In this document: one piece after another, positions 19,059-27,757 of the stretch
Layout of the letters: each line of letters starts with the position of its first letter
Position numbering within the stretch: position 1 is the stretch's first letter
Translations under genes and position numbers: made by a program
The notes under the pieces: model-generated
Databases searched by the model: none
Told to the model about the DNA's origin: nothing
Seen by the model: only the letters and a program-made list of their open reading frames with translations
Assembly: GCA_963793095.1 (NCBI GenBank)
Contig: CAWBYY010000002.1
Span: forward strand, 372,001-436,000
DNA from: CAVWDI01 sp963793095
GTDB lineage: Bacteria; Chloroflexota; Anaerolineae; Anaerolineales; UBA4823
DNA: 64,000 nt
Direction: 5' to 3'

Positions 19059-20897
19059 TTACGAGAACGCTTCTTTGAAGAACGCAGCCAGCCTCAGGTA
19101 AAGGGTGCGCTTGTTTTTTAACTTGTGGATGCCGTGGCCTTCATCTTCAAAAACAAGCAGTTCGTAAGAGATTTTATTTCTATCAAGGGCTCCCAGCACC
19201 GTTGTAACATTTTCCGGTGTGACATTGGGATCATTTGCGCCCTGGACGATCAGAAGCTTTCCCTTGATATTTTCAACAAAATTTAGCGGTGAGCGCTGGC
19301 GGTAAAGTTCAGGCACCTGTTTTGGTGTGCCGCCCATCATCTCAATGCTGAAAGGGCGAAGATCCGGACGGGTGGTTTCGTAATCAACAACCAGGTCGGT
19401 CATCCCGCAGATAGGGGCTGCCGCCGCCACAATCTCGGGCGGGAAATGGGTGATTGCCCACCAGGACGAGTAGCCCCCATATGAGGTGCCTGTGATCCCG
19501 ATCCTGTTCGGCGAAGCAATACCTTTGTGGATTAATGCTTCGATTCCGGTGCGGATGTCGTCCTGTTCCCGGCCGCCCCAGCCATCCTCCAGGATCGCCT
19601 GCTGAAACGGCAGGCCGTAACCAGTGCTGCCGCGGTAATTGGGATCGAAAACGTTAAAACCCTGGCTCACCAGGAATTGGATTTCTGGATTTAGATAATC
19701 CCGGCTGTGGTAGTTCGGCCCGCCGTGTACATAAACAATTGTGCCGTGCAAATCCCCTGACGGGCGATAAAGCCATCCGTGAATTTCTAATCCATCTGAG
19801 GACTGCCAGTTAAAATCTTCGGCGGAGGCCAGTTGCTCCTGCTGTATTTCTGCTGCCTTCCACGGACTTGTGAAGCTTGTAAAAGTACTGGTGAAAATAT
19901 CTGCCCGGTCGAATTGGACAATATCGCCTGGCTGGCGGGCGCTGTAATAAAACCCAACCCATTTTTCACCCGTTATGGGAGCCAGCGGGATGAGATTTCC
20001 TTCATACCCGGTCATTTCGATTTCGGTCATCTGGTTGATGTTGAATAGAGAACTGCTAACGCGTCCCTGCCGGTCTTCCACTATCACAATATCCTGGCTG
20101 TTTTCAGGCACAAAGGCGGCCTGGATATCGCGAGCCGGATCATCTACCAGCCAATGTACAGCGGAATTTCCCAACTCCCAGATACCGACTTTGTAGTGAG
20201 TGGGCGTTTCCGCCAGCAAAACCACCCTGCTGCCATCCGGATGCCAGTCTGCGTAGGTTTTGATTGAATCTCCGAAATTAAAAATTTCCCGGTCATCTGA
20301 GCCGTTTATATCCACTAACCATATCTGCTGCCCGGCGGGGTGCAGGTCTTTGCGACCATAAAGGATATGCGTTCCCAGCGAATTGAGTTTTGGGACTGTA
20401 TAAGCTGCCTTTTCTGGCTTCGCCAGCGCTGCACGTTCTCCACTGGTCAAGTCGTGGCGGTAGATGTAAGTTTCCTCAGTCTCCAGGCCGGTCCGGGGGT
20501 GGACATTTGCGCCGTAGACCAGCCAGTTATTTTTGGGGTGCAGGAAGCCGCCCTGGATGTAATAGTTAGGATGCGGTTCGGTCAGCGGGTGCATAACCAG
20601 CGGATGGTTCAGGTCGACCCGAAAAAGCTGCACCCGCTCATCGCCGTCCTGATCCTGTTCGACGACAATTGACTGGCTGTCGCGAGTCCAGGATACAAAA
20701 AATGTATCCTGGTCAGTATCTGTAAGCCGGACTGGAGGGCTTGAGCCGTCGCTGGGGACAGCAAAAACATCCGCAGCCGGGCCGGTCTGGAACCAGGTCC
20801 AGACGACCCAGCGACCATCCGGCGAGACTTGTGGCCAGAGTTCATCATCGATGACTGGCAGCCCCAGCAGGGCATCTAAAAAACTTTCTGCATTCAT
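19059..20897 (-). CDS. S9-family serine peptidase (prolyl oligopeptidase / acylaminoacyl-peptidase type)
   Basis: The product has 612 residues from ATG 20897. Residues about 20-340 are WD40/TolB-like beta-propeller blades (WPQVSPDGRWVVW, DWHPDGSRVVLL). The C-terminal alpha/beta-hydrolase has VYVHGGPNYHSRDY, the nucleophile in GTSYGG (Ser472), Asp556 in GANDPNVT and His588 in EDEGHGIH. No signal peptide is seen, so it is probably cytosolic and degrades short peptides. The frame stays open to 21041, but that extra part reads as another gene's remnant, and AAGGAG lies before 20897 (spacing about 15, long). A decayed copy of its C-terminus lies at 25150. Confidence 0.87.
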   Translation of the reverse strand: MNAESFLDALLGLPVIDDELWPQVSPDGRWVVWTWFQTGPAADVFAVPSDGSSPPVRLTDTDQDTFFVSWTRDSQSIVVEQDQDGDERVQLFRVDLNHPLVMHPLTEPHPNYYIQGGFLHPKNNWLVYGANVHPRTGLETEETYIYRHDLTSGERAALAKPEKAAYTVPKLNSLGTHILYGRKDLHPAGQQIWLVDINGSDDREIFNFGDSIKTYADWHPDGSRVVLLAETPTHYKVGIWELGNSAVHWLVDDPARDIQAAFVPENSQDIVIVEDRQGRVSSSLFNINQMTEIEMTGYEGNLIPLAPITGEKWVGFYYSARQPGDIVQFDRADIFTSTFTSFTSPWKAAEIQQEQLASAEDFNWQSSDGLEIHGWLYRPSGDLHGTIVYVHGGPNYHSRDYLNPEIQFLVSQGFNVFDPNYRGSTGYGLPFQQAILEDGWGGREQDDIRTGIEALIHKGIASPNRIGITGTSYGGYSSWWAITHFPPEIVAAAAPICGMTDLVVDYETTRPDLRPFSIEMMGGTPKQVPELYRQRSPLNFVENIKGKLLIVQGANDPNVTPENVTTVLGALDRNKISYELLVFEDEGHGIHKLKNKRTLYLRLAAFFKEAFS

Positions 20898-21123
20898 GGA
20901 TTTATTTACCAACTCCTTTTCTGACGCAGGCATACAGCTGTGCAGCAGTTTGTCCTGCGATTTAATCAGCTCATCTGGGTCCTCTTCGTTGATGCGCATA
21001 ATTTCTGCCCCGGCTCGTTCAGCTCTGCCCCGCGCTAACAATTTTCCATAGTTTCCCGGCTGCCAGGACGGCCAATTTTAATGCCGGTTCTTCAGCGCCA
21101 ATAATATCAAGCGTTCCATATTA

Positions 21124-22225
21124 TTATATCGGTGGTGAAAATACTTTTGGAATTTTTAAACAAGCGGTTTTATGCTCCGTGGAGATCTGGACATAAGGTG
21201 GGTCAAACCGGGTACATTCCTCTGTTTTAATAAGGCAGCGAGGTTGGAAACGGCATCCTTCCGGTATGTCAATTGGATTGGGTACCTCTCCCTGTAGAAT
21301 TATGCGCTTGCGGCGTTTGCGTGGATTGGGAACCGGGGCCACTGACACCAGAGCCTGTGTATAGGGATGGCGCGGTTCTTTAAGCACCTCAATTGTTGGA
21401 CCAATTTCTACAATCCGGCCCAGGTACATGACTGCGATCCGGTCGGTAAAGTAGCCAGCAGTCGCCAGGTCGTGAGTTGTACAAATAATTGATATATTAC
21501 GGATTTCACATAGAGATTGGAGCAGCACCAGGATATCAGCGCGGATAGATACATCCAGCATGGAAACCGGCTCATCCGCAACCAGCAGTTCCGGTTCCAT
21601 CACCAAAGCGCTGGGATCACCACGCGCTGGCGCTGGACGCCGGACAAACAATCCGGATAGCGGTTCCAGAATTTTTCAGCTGGTGTCAGGCCGCAGTCTT
21701 CCATGGCAATACGAACACGTTCTTTTTTCACTTCTGCGTCCAGGCCCAGGTCATGGATTTGCAGCGGTTCGCAAACGATTTCAAAAATGGTCTGGCGTGG
21801 ATTGATCGAGTCGTAGGGATCCTGAAAGACCATCTGCGCCTTGCGGCGCAGGACCAGGATCTGCTTGCGCCGGTTAAGGTTTTCGATCCCGGGTTTGTCA
21901 TCCCCTTCGGGAACCAGCTTACCGTGCGACCAGTCGAGCACGTCGTATCCATCAAACAGAATGCTGCCGCGGGTGGGCTCCTGCAAACCCAACACGTTCA
22001 TGCCCAGCGTGGTTTTTCCGGAGCCCGATACACCCACAGACCCAGTATTTCGCCCTTTTCGACAGTTAAACTGATGCCGTCCACGGCGTGCACTACCTGC
22101 TGGGTATGGCGACTGAACCAGTCGCCGATGCCGCGCGCGACCGGGAATTGTTTATAAAGGTCGATGATCTGCAGCAGGGGTTGATCTTCCACGATGGTAT
22201 CTGCTATATGGTCGCCATATGGCAT
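21124..22225 (-). pseudogene. oligopeptide ABC transporter ATPase DppF/OppF, two frameshifts
   Basis: Three minus-strand frames make one DppF-like ATPase: 22225-21998 (QPLLQIIDLYKQFPVARGIG), 22037-21600 and 21651-21124. The first break falls inside Walker A: ILGL is followed by WVYRAPEKP in one frame and VSGSGKTTLG in the next, so one G is missing near 22030. The second follows the signature, here LSGVQRQRVV with a Gly-to-Val change, near 21600-21640. The rest is good: VFQDPYDSINPR (Q-loop), LLVADEPVSMLDVSIRA (Walker B), THDLATAGYFTDR (H-loop) and the cysteine-bearing C-terminal domain GCRFQPRCLIKTEEC. Its partner dppD is only a stub and no permease is present, so decay is likelier than assembly error here. 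Confidence 0.8.
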
Positions 22226-22325
22226 GCAACCAGGTGTCCGGGGCGAATTTCAACCGCAGGCGGCAGCTCTTTCGCACAAACAGGTTCTCCGTGACCAACA
22301 CGGCAGCGCGGCTCAATGTTTAGAG
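22204..22325 (-). pseudogene. DppD/OppD C-terminal remnant
   Basis: The last roughly 40 codons of an oligopeptide-transporter ATPase survive: IEPRCRVGHGEPVCAKELPP then AVEIRPGHLVACHM, the C-terminal cysteine motif of DppD/OppD. The stop at 22204 overlaps the start of dppF (22225), the usual dppD-dppF arrangement. At about 22325 the sequence switches abruptly to a duplicated copy of the PCD 3' region. Confidence 0.6.
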
Positions 22326-22516
22326 AATTCCATTGCATATATTTCCCCCCAAAAAACCCAACAAAAAAATTTTGCTGGGCTGGATTCCTGGTTCTATTTA
22401 TTAATTTTCTATCAATGGTAGATTTCGTCTGTTCTGGCAGCCAATATAAAATCGTTACGGTGCAGGCTTCCCACATTGTATGTCCACCACGTGACGGTCA
22501 CTGATCCCCATTCTGT
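22325..22516. repeat. duplicated segment, copy A (partner at 25512-25707)
   Basis: About 190 bases from GAATTCCATTGCATATATTT to CCCCATTCTGT match 25512-25707: the PCD 3' end and downstream sequence. Shared blocks include TAGATTTCGTCTGTTCTGGC, ATAAAATCGTTACGGTGCAG and GTGACGGTCACTGA. The two copies have diverged, so the event is not recent. Confidence 0.8.
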
Positions 22517-22644
22517 CTGGCAGCGTCCACCCGCAACGGAAGTGGCTTCATAAACAATTACATCTACCCCGTGCTTGCGCAGAGTATAAGCAGCAGAGAG
22601 ACCAGCACAGCCAGCGCCGATAATAACAACCTTTTTGTAGACAT
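22412..22644 (-). pseudogene. chimera: FAD/NAD oxidoreductase N-terminus joined to PCD C-terminus
   Basis: The minus strand reads KKVVIIGAGCAGLSAAYTLR, then a GVDVIVYEATSVAGGRC stretch. This is the dinucleotide-binding Rossmann start (GxGxxG) of an amine-oxidase/phytoene-desaturase-like enzyme. After TEWG it continues in frame as SVTVTWWTYNVGSLHRNDFI and ends with TDEIY plus a stop. That tail is the C-terminus of the pterin dehydratase at 25603. The junction lies at ACAGAATGGGG (22506-22516), present in both genes. ATG 22644 is out of frame by one base, because the A-run has five instead of six A. It is not a functional gene as it stands. Confidence 0.75.
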
Positions 22645-22850
22645 TTTTATTCTACTTAGATGAAATAGATTTCATAAGTCCAAAAAAATCTATATTAGCG
22701 GAAACCGCTTATTTTTCACCATATTTTGTGCAAAGACTTATAAACGTTACTGTGATGTTTGGGGCTACGCTCTTTTGAGCTTGGTTTTTTTCAACCTAGG
22801 CAGGTCCTGAAAAGGTCTGAATTTACACGGTCTCAAATTCAATAATTCAA

Positions 22851-22888
22851 CCTTTTGGATTGAATATGGTCATGGTCGTGGATTCTGG
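22851..22888 (-). repeat. dispersed hairpin repeat, degenerate copy 6
   Basis: CCTTTTGGATTGAATATGGT then CATGGTCGTGGATTCTGG matches most bases of the repeat from the loop to the GGTGGATTC block, but the stem is destroyed. The rest of 22645-22971 has no supported gene; CAGGTCCTG near 22800 recalls an IS end. Confidence 0.5.
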
Positions 22889-22971
22889 TCCGAATATAAT
22901 ATTTATCAGATTTATTTATAAAATTTATTTCTCTCACCCAATTCCTTTTCAGTCGATATGACTGGATGGAT

Positions 22972-23883
22972 TTATTGGGTGATGAATTCACAATCATTTA
23001 TATCCAATGAATATGACAATCCGTTATTTACATAATATTCAATCCAAAACCCCATTTTATCTTCTGGAATACTATCGATCACCTTCCAAGGGGGAGAAGT
23101 GTGTTTATCATCGATCTCAATTTCGATATCACCTTTATCCATCATGATAGTAATATTGTGAGGAAATTTTGGCTTTTCATATAAAACATCTATGATCTGA
23201 TTTGACGAATTTCTGTATGAAGCACTGACAACGGAAGTTCCGGATTGTCGGTAGGACAAAAAAGAATTAATGGGGTTGGGATTTTCTCTATCCCCTGAAA
23301 ATCCCAAACGAAAGTAATCGTTACTTAAGTTAAAAAACTTCACAGTACATTGAATTTTGATTGCATCATTAGAGATTGGATAATAAATCCAATATTCAAA
23401 AATTTTAAATGGCGGTCTGATTGAAATCCCACTATCCATATTTGTTAAAAACCCAAAAGGTTCCAGATCCCAGCAGCCCAATTCATCTATCTTTGCCTGA
23501 TTCGGATTCTTTGGAATCCAAAAATCAGAGTGTATACATCCTGTATTAAAGTAATCTCCAACGTTAAAAGTTGGATTAGTTGTTGGTGAAAATGTGGATG
23601 TATTTGTTAGAATTGTTGTAGATGATGGTTGTATGGTGGACGTATTCGTTGGTTCAGGCGTGAAAGTAATAGTTGGTGCAAAGTTAACTGAAGAAATAGG
23701 CGGTGGAGGTTGTGTAATAGTTATTTCTGATGGTTGAAAAGTTACTTGTCCCGAAAATGGTGAACACGAAACACCAACCAAAATTAATAAAATCAGAATA
23801 AATAGTGTAAATATATGATTTCTGGGGATAGTCGAATTTTTTTTGTGTAATTCTATACGACTAAATCTATTCCGTTTCATCAA
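22972..23883 (-). CDS. lipoprotein with Thr/Pro-rich linker and C-terminal globular domain
   Basis: The product has 303 residues. A basic N-region of about 24 residues, a hydrophobic helix and LVGVSC give a lipobox at Cys40. A Thr/Ser/Pro-rich linker runs to about residue 105. The C-terminal domain (GFSGDRENPNPINSFLSYRQ, NITIMMDKGDIEIEIDDKHT, DKMGFWIEYYVNNG) alternates strands in a way that recalls laminin-G/concanavalin-like folds. A surface binding role is plausible; no ligand can be named. Base composition is AT-rich, like the nearby spacers. Confidence 0.7.
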   Translation of the reverse strand: MMKRNRFSRIELHKKNSTIPRNHIFTLFILILLILVGVSCSPFSGQVTFQPSEITITQPPPPISSVNFAPTITFTPEPTNTSTIQPSSTTILTNTSTFSPTTNPTFNVGDYFNTGCIHSDFWIPKNPNQAKIDELGCWDLEPFGFLTNMDSGISIRPPFKIFEYWIYYPISNDAIKIQCTVKFFNLSNDYFRLGFSGDRENPNPINSFLSYRQSGTSVVSASYRNSSNQIIDVLYEKPKFPHNITIMMDKGDIEIEIDDKHTSPPWKVIDSIPEDKMGFWIEYYVNNGLSYSLDINDCEFITQ

Positions 23884-24035
23884 CTAATAATTGCCTCTTT
23901 TTGAAATTCTTCAAAGCGTACAGAACACGCAGAAAAATCTTTGTTCCCATTCCCATTCATTTTATTAACAATAATTAATCTGCCATATTATATTATTGCT
24001 TAAACTAAAGAATTTGTCACGGATAGAAATTGTAG

Positions 24036-24870
24036 GGTTCAGCAGGAGACCAGGTCTCTCGCTTGACATAAGCACTGGTTGAGGAACTGGACCGGTTGTG
24101 CAGGCTGCCACTGGATCAAGCCTATCCCTTTCTGGTGATTGACGCTAGCTAAGAGAACATGCGCGAGGCATACGCTGAATTTACCAAATGTGGTGGTCAA
24201 GTCAAAAGTGATGGTGTGCTAACCGTGAAGGCCATAACCGCACATGGGCACCGGGAGATTATCGATATGGATGTGGCACCTGGAGAAGAAAAAGCGATCT
24301 GGAGTGCTATATTTGATGACTTTTTAGATCGAGGCCTGGATCCACAATCTGTACATTTGGTGGTATCTGATGAGCATCGAGGTTTAAAAATGGCTTTGAG
24401 ACGCTACTTCCCCGAAGCGATCCTTCGGCAAGCTCAGGACAGGTTTGGCAGCGATGTCAGAACCTCTACCAGCGCAACACGGGTTCCAAAGTGCCTCGAG
24501 GGGCACGAGACCAAACCCAAAGCCAACTCAGGGATGTGTTCGACGTACTGGACCAGAAGCGAGCCTTCAAACGAGCTAACAGATTGATCGATGAGCGGGC
24601 AGTTACATGTCCTGATTTATCAACCTGGCTGGAAGCAACCATCGCAGACACCACGGCAGTGTTTGCATTGCCAGCACCACAACGTAAACCGTTGCGAACG
24701 ACCAATAGGCTGGAGCATTTCCATCAAGAAGGTAGGCGGCGAAGTTGAGTGATCCGCATCTTTCCAAACCGGGTAAGCTGTTTGCGATTGGATGCGGCTC
24801 TATCGATGGAATAGTCCGAAGAATGGCTCACTTGCCATCGTTACTTGGAAATGCAGGTCTTGGTGGAAGC
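24036..24870 (+). pseudogene. IS256-family (mutator-type) transposase, decayed
   Basis: Pieces in order: ELDRLCRLPLDQAYPFLVID with two stops nearby, MREAYAEFTKCGGQVKSDGV, the KAIWSAIFDDFLDRGLDPQS and HLVVSDEHRGLKMALRRYFP part holding the DDE region, QRCQNLYQRNTGSKVPRGAR in another frame, and TTNRLEHFHQEGRRRS with VIRIFPN after a TGA. All match IS256-type transposases in order. At least three stop codons and one frameshift, caused by a 26-base insertion at 24420-24445, make it dead. A right end may lie near 24960-25020 (TTTATCCACAATTCTTTACA). Confidence 0.85.
24420..24445. repeat. 26-base insertion inside the IS256 pseudogene
   Basis: ATCCTTCGGCAAGCTCAGGA CAGGTT separates the codons for FPEA from those for WQRCQ, which are adjacent in IS256 transposases. 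It resembles the short CCTTCGRCAAGCTCAGGACAG sequence seen scattered in many bacterial genomes, from general memory. Confidence 0.55.
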
Positions 24871-25149
24871 ACCTGAGATCACCGCCACCATAACAAATTT
24901 TGAAGTCATGACTAGTGAGGCTGCATTAGCCTGAAGGAATATCTAGGGATTAAACCCTGAATGTTAAGGAGCGAATTTATCCACAATTCTTTACACAACT
25001 TTGGTCAGCTATGAGGGAATTGAAATTTATCGGAGTTTAACATTGAAGAGCAAATCTAATTGGGTGCCCATTATTGTCACGAGTGGATTACTTGTTCTTG
25101 TATTTTTTATTAAGATCATCCTCATTCTTAGAAAAACGGGAAACAATTT

Positions 25150-25365
25150 TCGATAATGTTTCTTTGTGAAAGCTGACAGCCTAAGGTAAAGGGTGCATTT
25201 GTTTTGCCTCGTGGATGCCGTGACCTTCATCTTCAAAAACAGGCAGATAATAAAAGATTTTAATTCTATCAAGGATGTCCTGCACTGATTCAACGTTTTC
25301 CAGTGTGACTTTCGGATAATTTGCACCCTAGACGACCAGCAAATTTCCCTGATACTGCAGGAGGG
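25150..25365 (-). pseudogene. decayed copy of S9 peptidase C-terminus
   Basis: The sequence aligns with 19064-19265, the 3' end of the S9 peptidase. Shared blocks include CCTTCATCTTCAAAAACA, GGTAAAGGGTGC, GTGGATGCCGTG and CAGTGTGAC/CGGTGTGAC. Frameshifts and a stop are present and the catalytic Ser region is absent. Nothing is recognised in 25366-25511. Confidence 0.7.
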
Positions 25366-25511
25366 GCAGGGGAGTGCTGGGCGATTTTCGAGATGCGCCT
25401 TCAATTGTATGCAAATGCTAGTTTGTCAGCACTGGTGCTGGGGGGGTGTTGACCCTCAGTGGGATGCCGGAATTGCTCATTGGCCAGAAAGTTAGATCGG
25501 AAACGGGAAAT

Positions 25512-25707
25512 AGATAATTCCATAGATGAAATTTCCCCCAAATAGCTTAACAAATAAAATTTACTGGGCTGAATTCCTGGTTTTTTAAATATTAATCTTC
25601 TGTCAGCGGTAGATTTCGTCTGTTCTGGCAGCCATTATAAAATCGTTACGGTGCAGACCTCCCACACTGTGTGTCCACCAAGTGACGGTCACTGACCCCC
25701 ATTCTGT
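25512..25707. repeat. duplicated segment, copy B (PCD 3' end)
   Basis: It is the partner of 22325-22516. In this copy the segment is in its natural place, at the 3' end of and downstream from the intact PCD gene, so it is probably the source. Confidence 0.8.
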
Positions 25708-25941
25708 TAGCAATGCCGGGTGATGGTCTTCAGCCTCCGCCAGCGTGCCAACCCGGTTGGTGAACTCCAGGGCTTCTATAAAATTCTTAAATTTGAATTT
25801 TCTTTCAAGCCGTTTGATACCATCAATTTCGATCACTGCCCATTCCGGAATTTGGACTTTTAATTCCGGGATTTCATTTTCTTCCACTAGCGGATCTCCT
25901 TTGCGGCAGGGAATACAAGTTTCAAGGGAAAGGCCAGTCAC
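25603..25941 (-). CDS. pterin-4a-carbinolamine dehydratase (PCD/DCoH family)
   Basis: The product has 112 residues. A Cys-rich start (LSLETCIPCRKGDPLVEENE) is common to bacterial PCD proteins. The core has PEWAVIEIDGIKRLERKFKF, then AEAEDHHPALLTEWGSVTVT WWT with the E-x-H-H-P active-site motif. A GTG at 25941 is the only start that keeps the conserved N-terminus. The enzyme recycles the oxidised pterin cofactor, but many bacterial members lack a phenylalanine hydroxylase partner, and none is seen here. It lies 6 bases after the small membrane gene at 25948, so the two are probably co-transcribed. Confidence 0.88.
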   Translation of the reverse strand: MTGLSLETCIPCRKGDPLVEENEIPELKVQIPEWAVIEIDGIKRLERKFKFKNFIEALEFTNRVGTLAEAEDHHPALLTEWGSVTVTWWTHSVGGLHRNDFIMAARTDEIYR

Positions 25942-25947
25942 CAGAAA

Positions 25948-26169
25948 TTATTCTCCCAGGTTAGCCACGCTGCGCAGTAATCCAAGGACCAGAATTCCTA
26001 ATTTAACCCCTTCACCTGCCGAGATCTTGGGCGGCCCTTCTTCCCTATTCACGTTTATCATTAAATAAGCTGCACCCAGACCCACCAGGGCGCCGAGGAT
26101 AGCTCCTGCTGCCAGCACACGCGGCTGCCAGTTTTCAACTTCCACAATATCGAATTCCTGTTCGCTCAT
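25948..26169 (-). CDS. small single- or two-helix membrane protein
   Basis: The product has 73 residues starting MSEQEFDIVEVENWQPRVLA. A glycine-rich helix (AAGAILGALVGLGAAYLMI) is followed by the charged VNREEGPPKISAGEGVKLG and a second weakly hydrophobic helix. GGAAAGGA lies ahead of ATG 26169, so the upstream TTG at 26184 is not used. Similar small proteins occur next to PCD and hpt in Chloroflexota-like contexts; function is unknown. Confidence 0.65.
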   Translation of the reverse strand: MSEQEFDIVEVENWQPRVLAAGAILGALVGLGAAYLMINVNREEGPPKISAGEGVKLGILVLGLLRSVANLGE

Positions 26170-26261
26170 TGTAATCCTTTCCAATTTATTTATTTGTTGT
26201 ATGAAGAATAAAAAATTTGTTACTTATTGGGAGGGAACCTCACCGGGAAAACCTTTGGCAG

Positions 26262-26735
26262 CTACTCCCGTCTTGGCCGGAGGCTGCGTCCAATCTGGCG
26301 CAGGGCAGCATTAAAGGTTTGCACTTGAAAGAATGGTGATACGATCCTGTTTCCCATTTTGTTAACAATTTTCCCGGCAGCAAGGAAATAATCCAGTAAA
26401 ATCCGGGAGTATCCTGGCAGCACAAATATTAATTGGGCAATGCCATAAATCGCGGCTGCATTTATTGCCAGAATGATGAGTGAAATAACCAGCGCAGGCG
26501 TTATTAACCAGATCATTGCAACATCTGCGCCTTTCCTGATGGCGTAGTTGGAGCCGCTGACGGTTAATATCATCAAAAACAGGACAAGAATAACGCCGCC
26601 AGCTAGTGGTACATACACCTGCCACACCATCTCGTAATGATGGCGTTTTTTAGTTACGGGATTTGGATCAGGCAGTTTCTGTCCAGACGGCTCAGTGGAC
26701 TGTTGTTCATCTGGATTTTTTTGTGTTGTTGGCAT
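26262..26735 (-). CDS. membrane protein with cytoplasmic tails
   Basis: The product has 157 residues from MPTTQKN. A polar Pro/Gln-rich head precedes two or three helices (YVPLAGGVILVLFLMILTV, MIWLITPALVISLIILAINA, AAIYGIAQLIFVLPGY) and an amphipathic basic C-terminus (ALRQIGRSLRPRRE). An earlier ATG at 26771 would add 12 residues without homology support. It lies between hpt and the PCD operon on the same strand. No family is recognised. Confidence 0.65.
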   Translation of the reverse strand: MPTTQKNPDEQQSTEPSGQKLPDPNPVTKKRHHYEMVWQVYVPLAGGVILVLFLMILTVSGSNYAIRKGADVAMIWLITPALVISLIILAINAAAIYGIAQLIFVLPGYSRILLDYFLAAGKIVNKMGNRIVSPFFQVQTFNAALRQIGRSLRPRRE

Positions 26736-26802
26736 TGGGTTGTATTTTAGCATGAAAAATAATAGGTTCACCCTTTTGGAAAGCGTGGAATTACCAGTCC
26801 TC

Positions 26803-27348
26803 TCAACCCGAATAAACTGAGCTTTTTAATTCTGCAACATAAGGGAGTGTGCGGTACTGCTCGGCGTAATCAAGCCCATACCCGACGACCCACACTTTTG
26901 GTATTGAAAAGCCCAGATAATCGATCGGCACTGCTTCCTGATGACCTTCTTTTTTCACCAGTACGCAGGTATGGATTGAGGCGGGTTTGCGGCCTTTCAA
27001 AATGCGGTGCAGGTATGTCAGGGTTTGGCCGCTGTCGACGATGTCTTCGACAATTAAAATATGCAGCCCATCTACTGGTTCCCGCAGATCCATCAAAATC
27101 CGGACCGCGCCCGATTCTGTGGATTTCCCATAACTGGATAATGCCATAAAGTCGACTACATGAGGTAAATCAAGGTTGCGGGTCAGGTCCGCCAGAAATA
27201 TAAAAGCTCCTTTCAGGATTCCCACAATGTACAGCCTGCCAGCATCCCTGAAGTCGTCCGAAATCTGGGCAGCCATTTCAGCTACCCGCTGCTGGATTTC
27301 CTCTTTTGATATTAATATCCGGTTTAAATCTGGGTGCAGTTCTTGCAT
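26803..27348 (-). CDS. hpt: hypoxanthine phosphoribosyltransferase
   Basis: The product has 181 residues, the usual length. The PRPP-binding motif LIVEDIVDSGQTLTYL is intact. GILKGAFIFLADL near the N-terminus and FMALSSYGKSTESG with the flexible-loop serines agree with the HPRT family, as does VVGYGLDYAEQYRTLPYV at the end. It salvages hypoxanthine (and guanine) to IMP/GMP with PRPP in the cytosol. AAGGTGAG precedes the ATG. Downstream minus-strand genes follow with short gaps. Confidence 0.95.
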   Translation of the reverse strand: MQELHPDLNRILISKEEIQQRVAEMAAQISDDFRDAGRLYIVGILKGAFIFLADLTRNLDLPHVVDFMALSSYGKSTESGAVRILMDLREPVDGLHILIVEDIVDSGQTLTYLHRILKGRKPASIHTCVLVKKEGHQEAVPIDYLGFSIPKVWVVGYGLDYAEQYRTLPYVAELKSSVYSG

Positions 27349-27757
27349 TTACTCACCTTTGAATTATTGATTAATGCATTTTTCCAGGTTTCCTTGCTTG
27401 CCAGTAGATTCTACCCTAAAAATATAACCGGATTTCCCTCAAGCCACTTTAACAGCAGAATCTTGAAAAAATATCGAACCTGATTGTTTAGAGTAATTAA
27501 AATCGAAAAATATAACCAAAGTGTTATTTTTATGATCAGACTCGCAGCTCATTATATAAATGTACAAATGGTTAAAACCTTCTGTCATCAGTCCTCATGT
27601 TCAGACCCAATGAGGCCTGAAGCACCTGGACAAAGAAAAATCCTGAACCTGATATTTTGAGGTTCAGGATTTGCAGTATTAATATATAAACTCCCCCATA
27701 ATCCTGGAATCACGCCGTTATGCGAACAAATCGGGAAAAGGACGATCCCTGCTATCT
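27349..27757. other. spacer with one terminator
   Basis: It separates hpt from the upstream secreted-protein gene on the same strand. Apart from the hairpin at 27634-27672 no element is supported. The AT-rich stretch 27475-27560 may hold the hpt promoter, but no clear box pair was found. Confidence 0.45.
27634..27672 (-). terminator. intrinsic terminator after the secreted-protein gene
   Basis: AATCCTGAACCT (27640-27651) pairs with AGGTTCAGGATT (27661-27672) over 12 perfect base pairs around a 9-base loop. On the minus strand the hairpin is followed by TTTTCTTTG. It lies 85 bases past the stop of the gene at 27758. Confidence 0.85.

Noticed and set aside
20898..21041. N-terminal extension of the S9 peptidase
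   Set aside because: The extra 48 residues do not resemble the family and read like the end of another, shifted gene; the fold begins at 20897.
682..22888. The dispersed repeats as a CRISPR array
   Set aside because: Copies are kilobases apart, vary in length and have no regular spacers; no cas genes are present.
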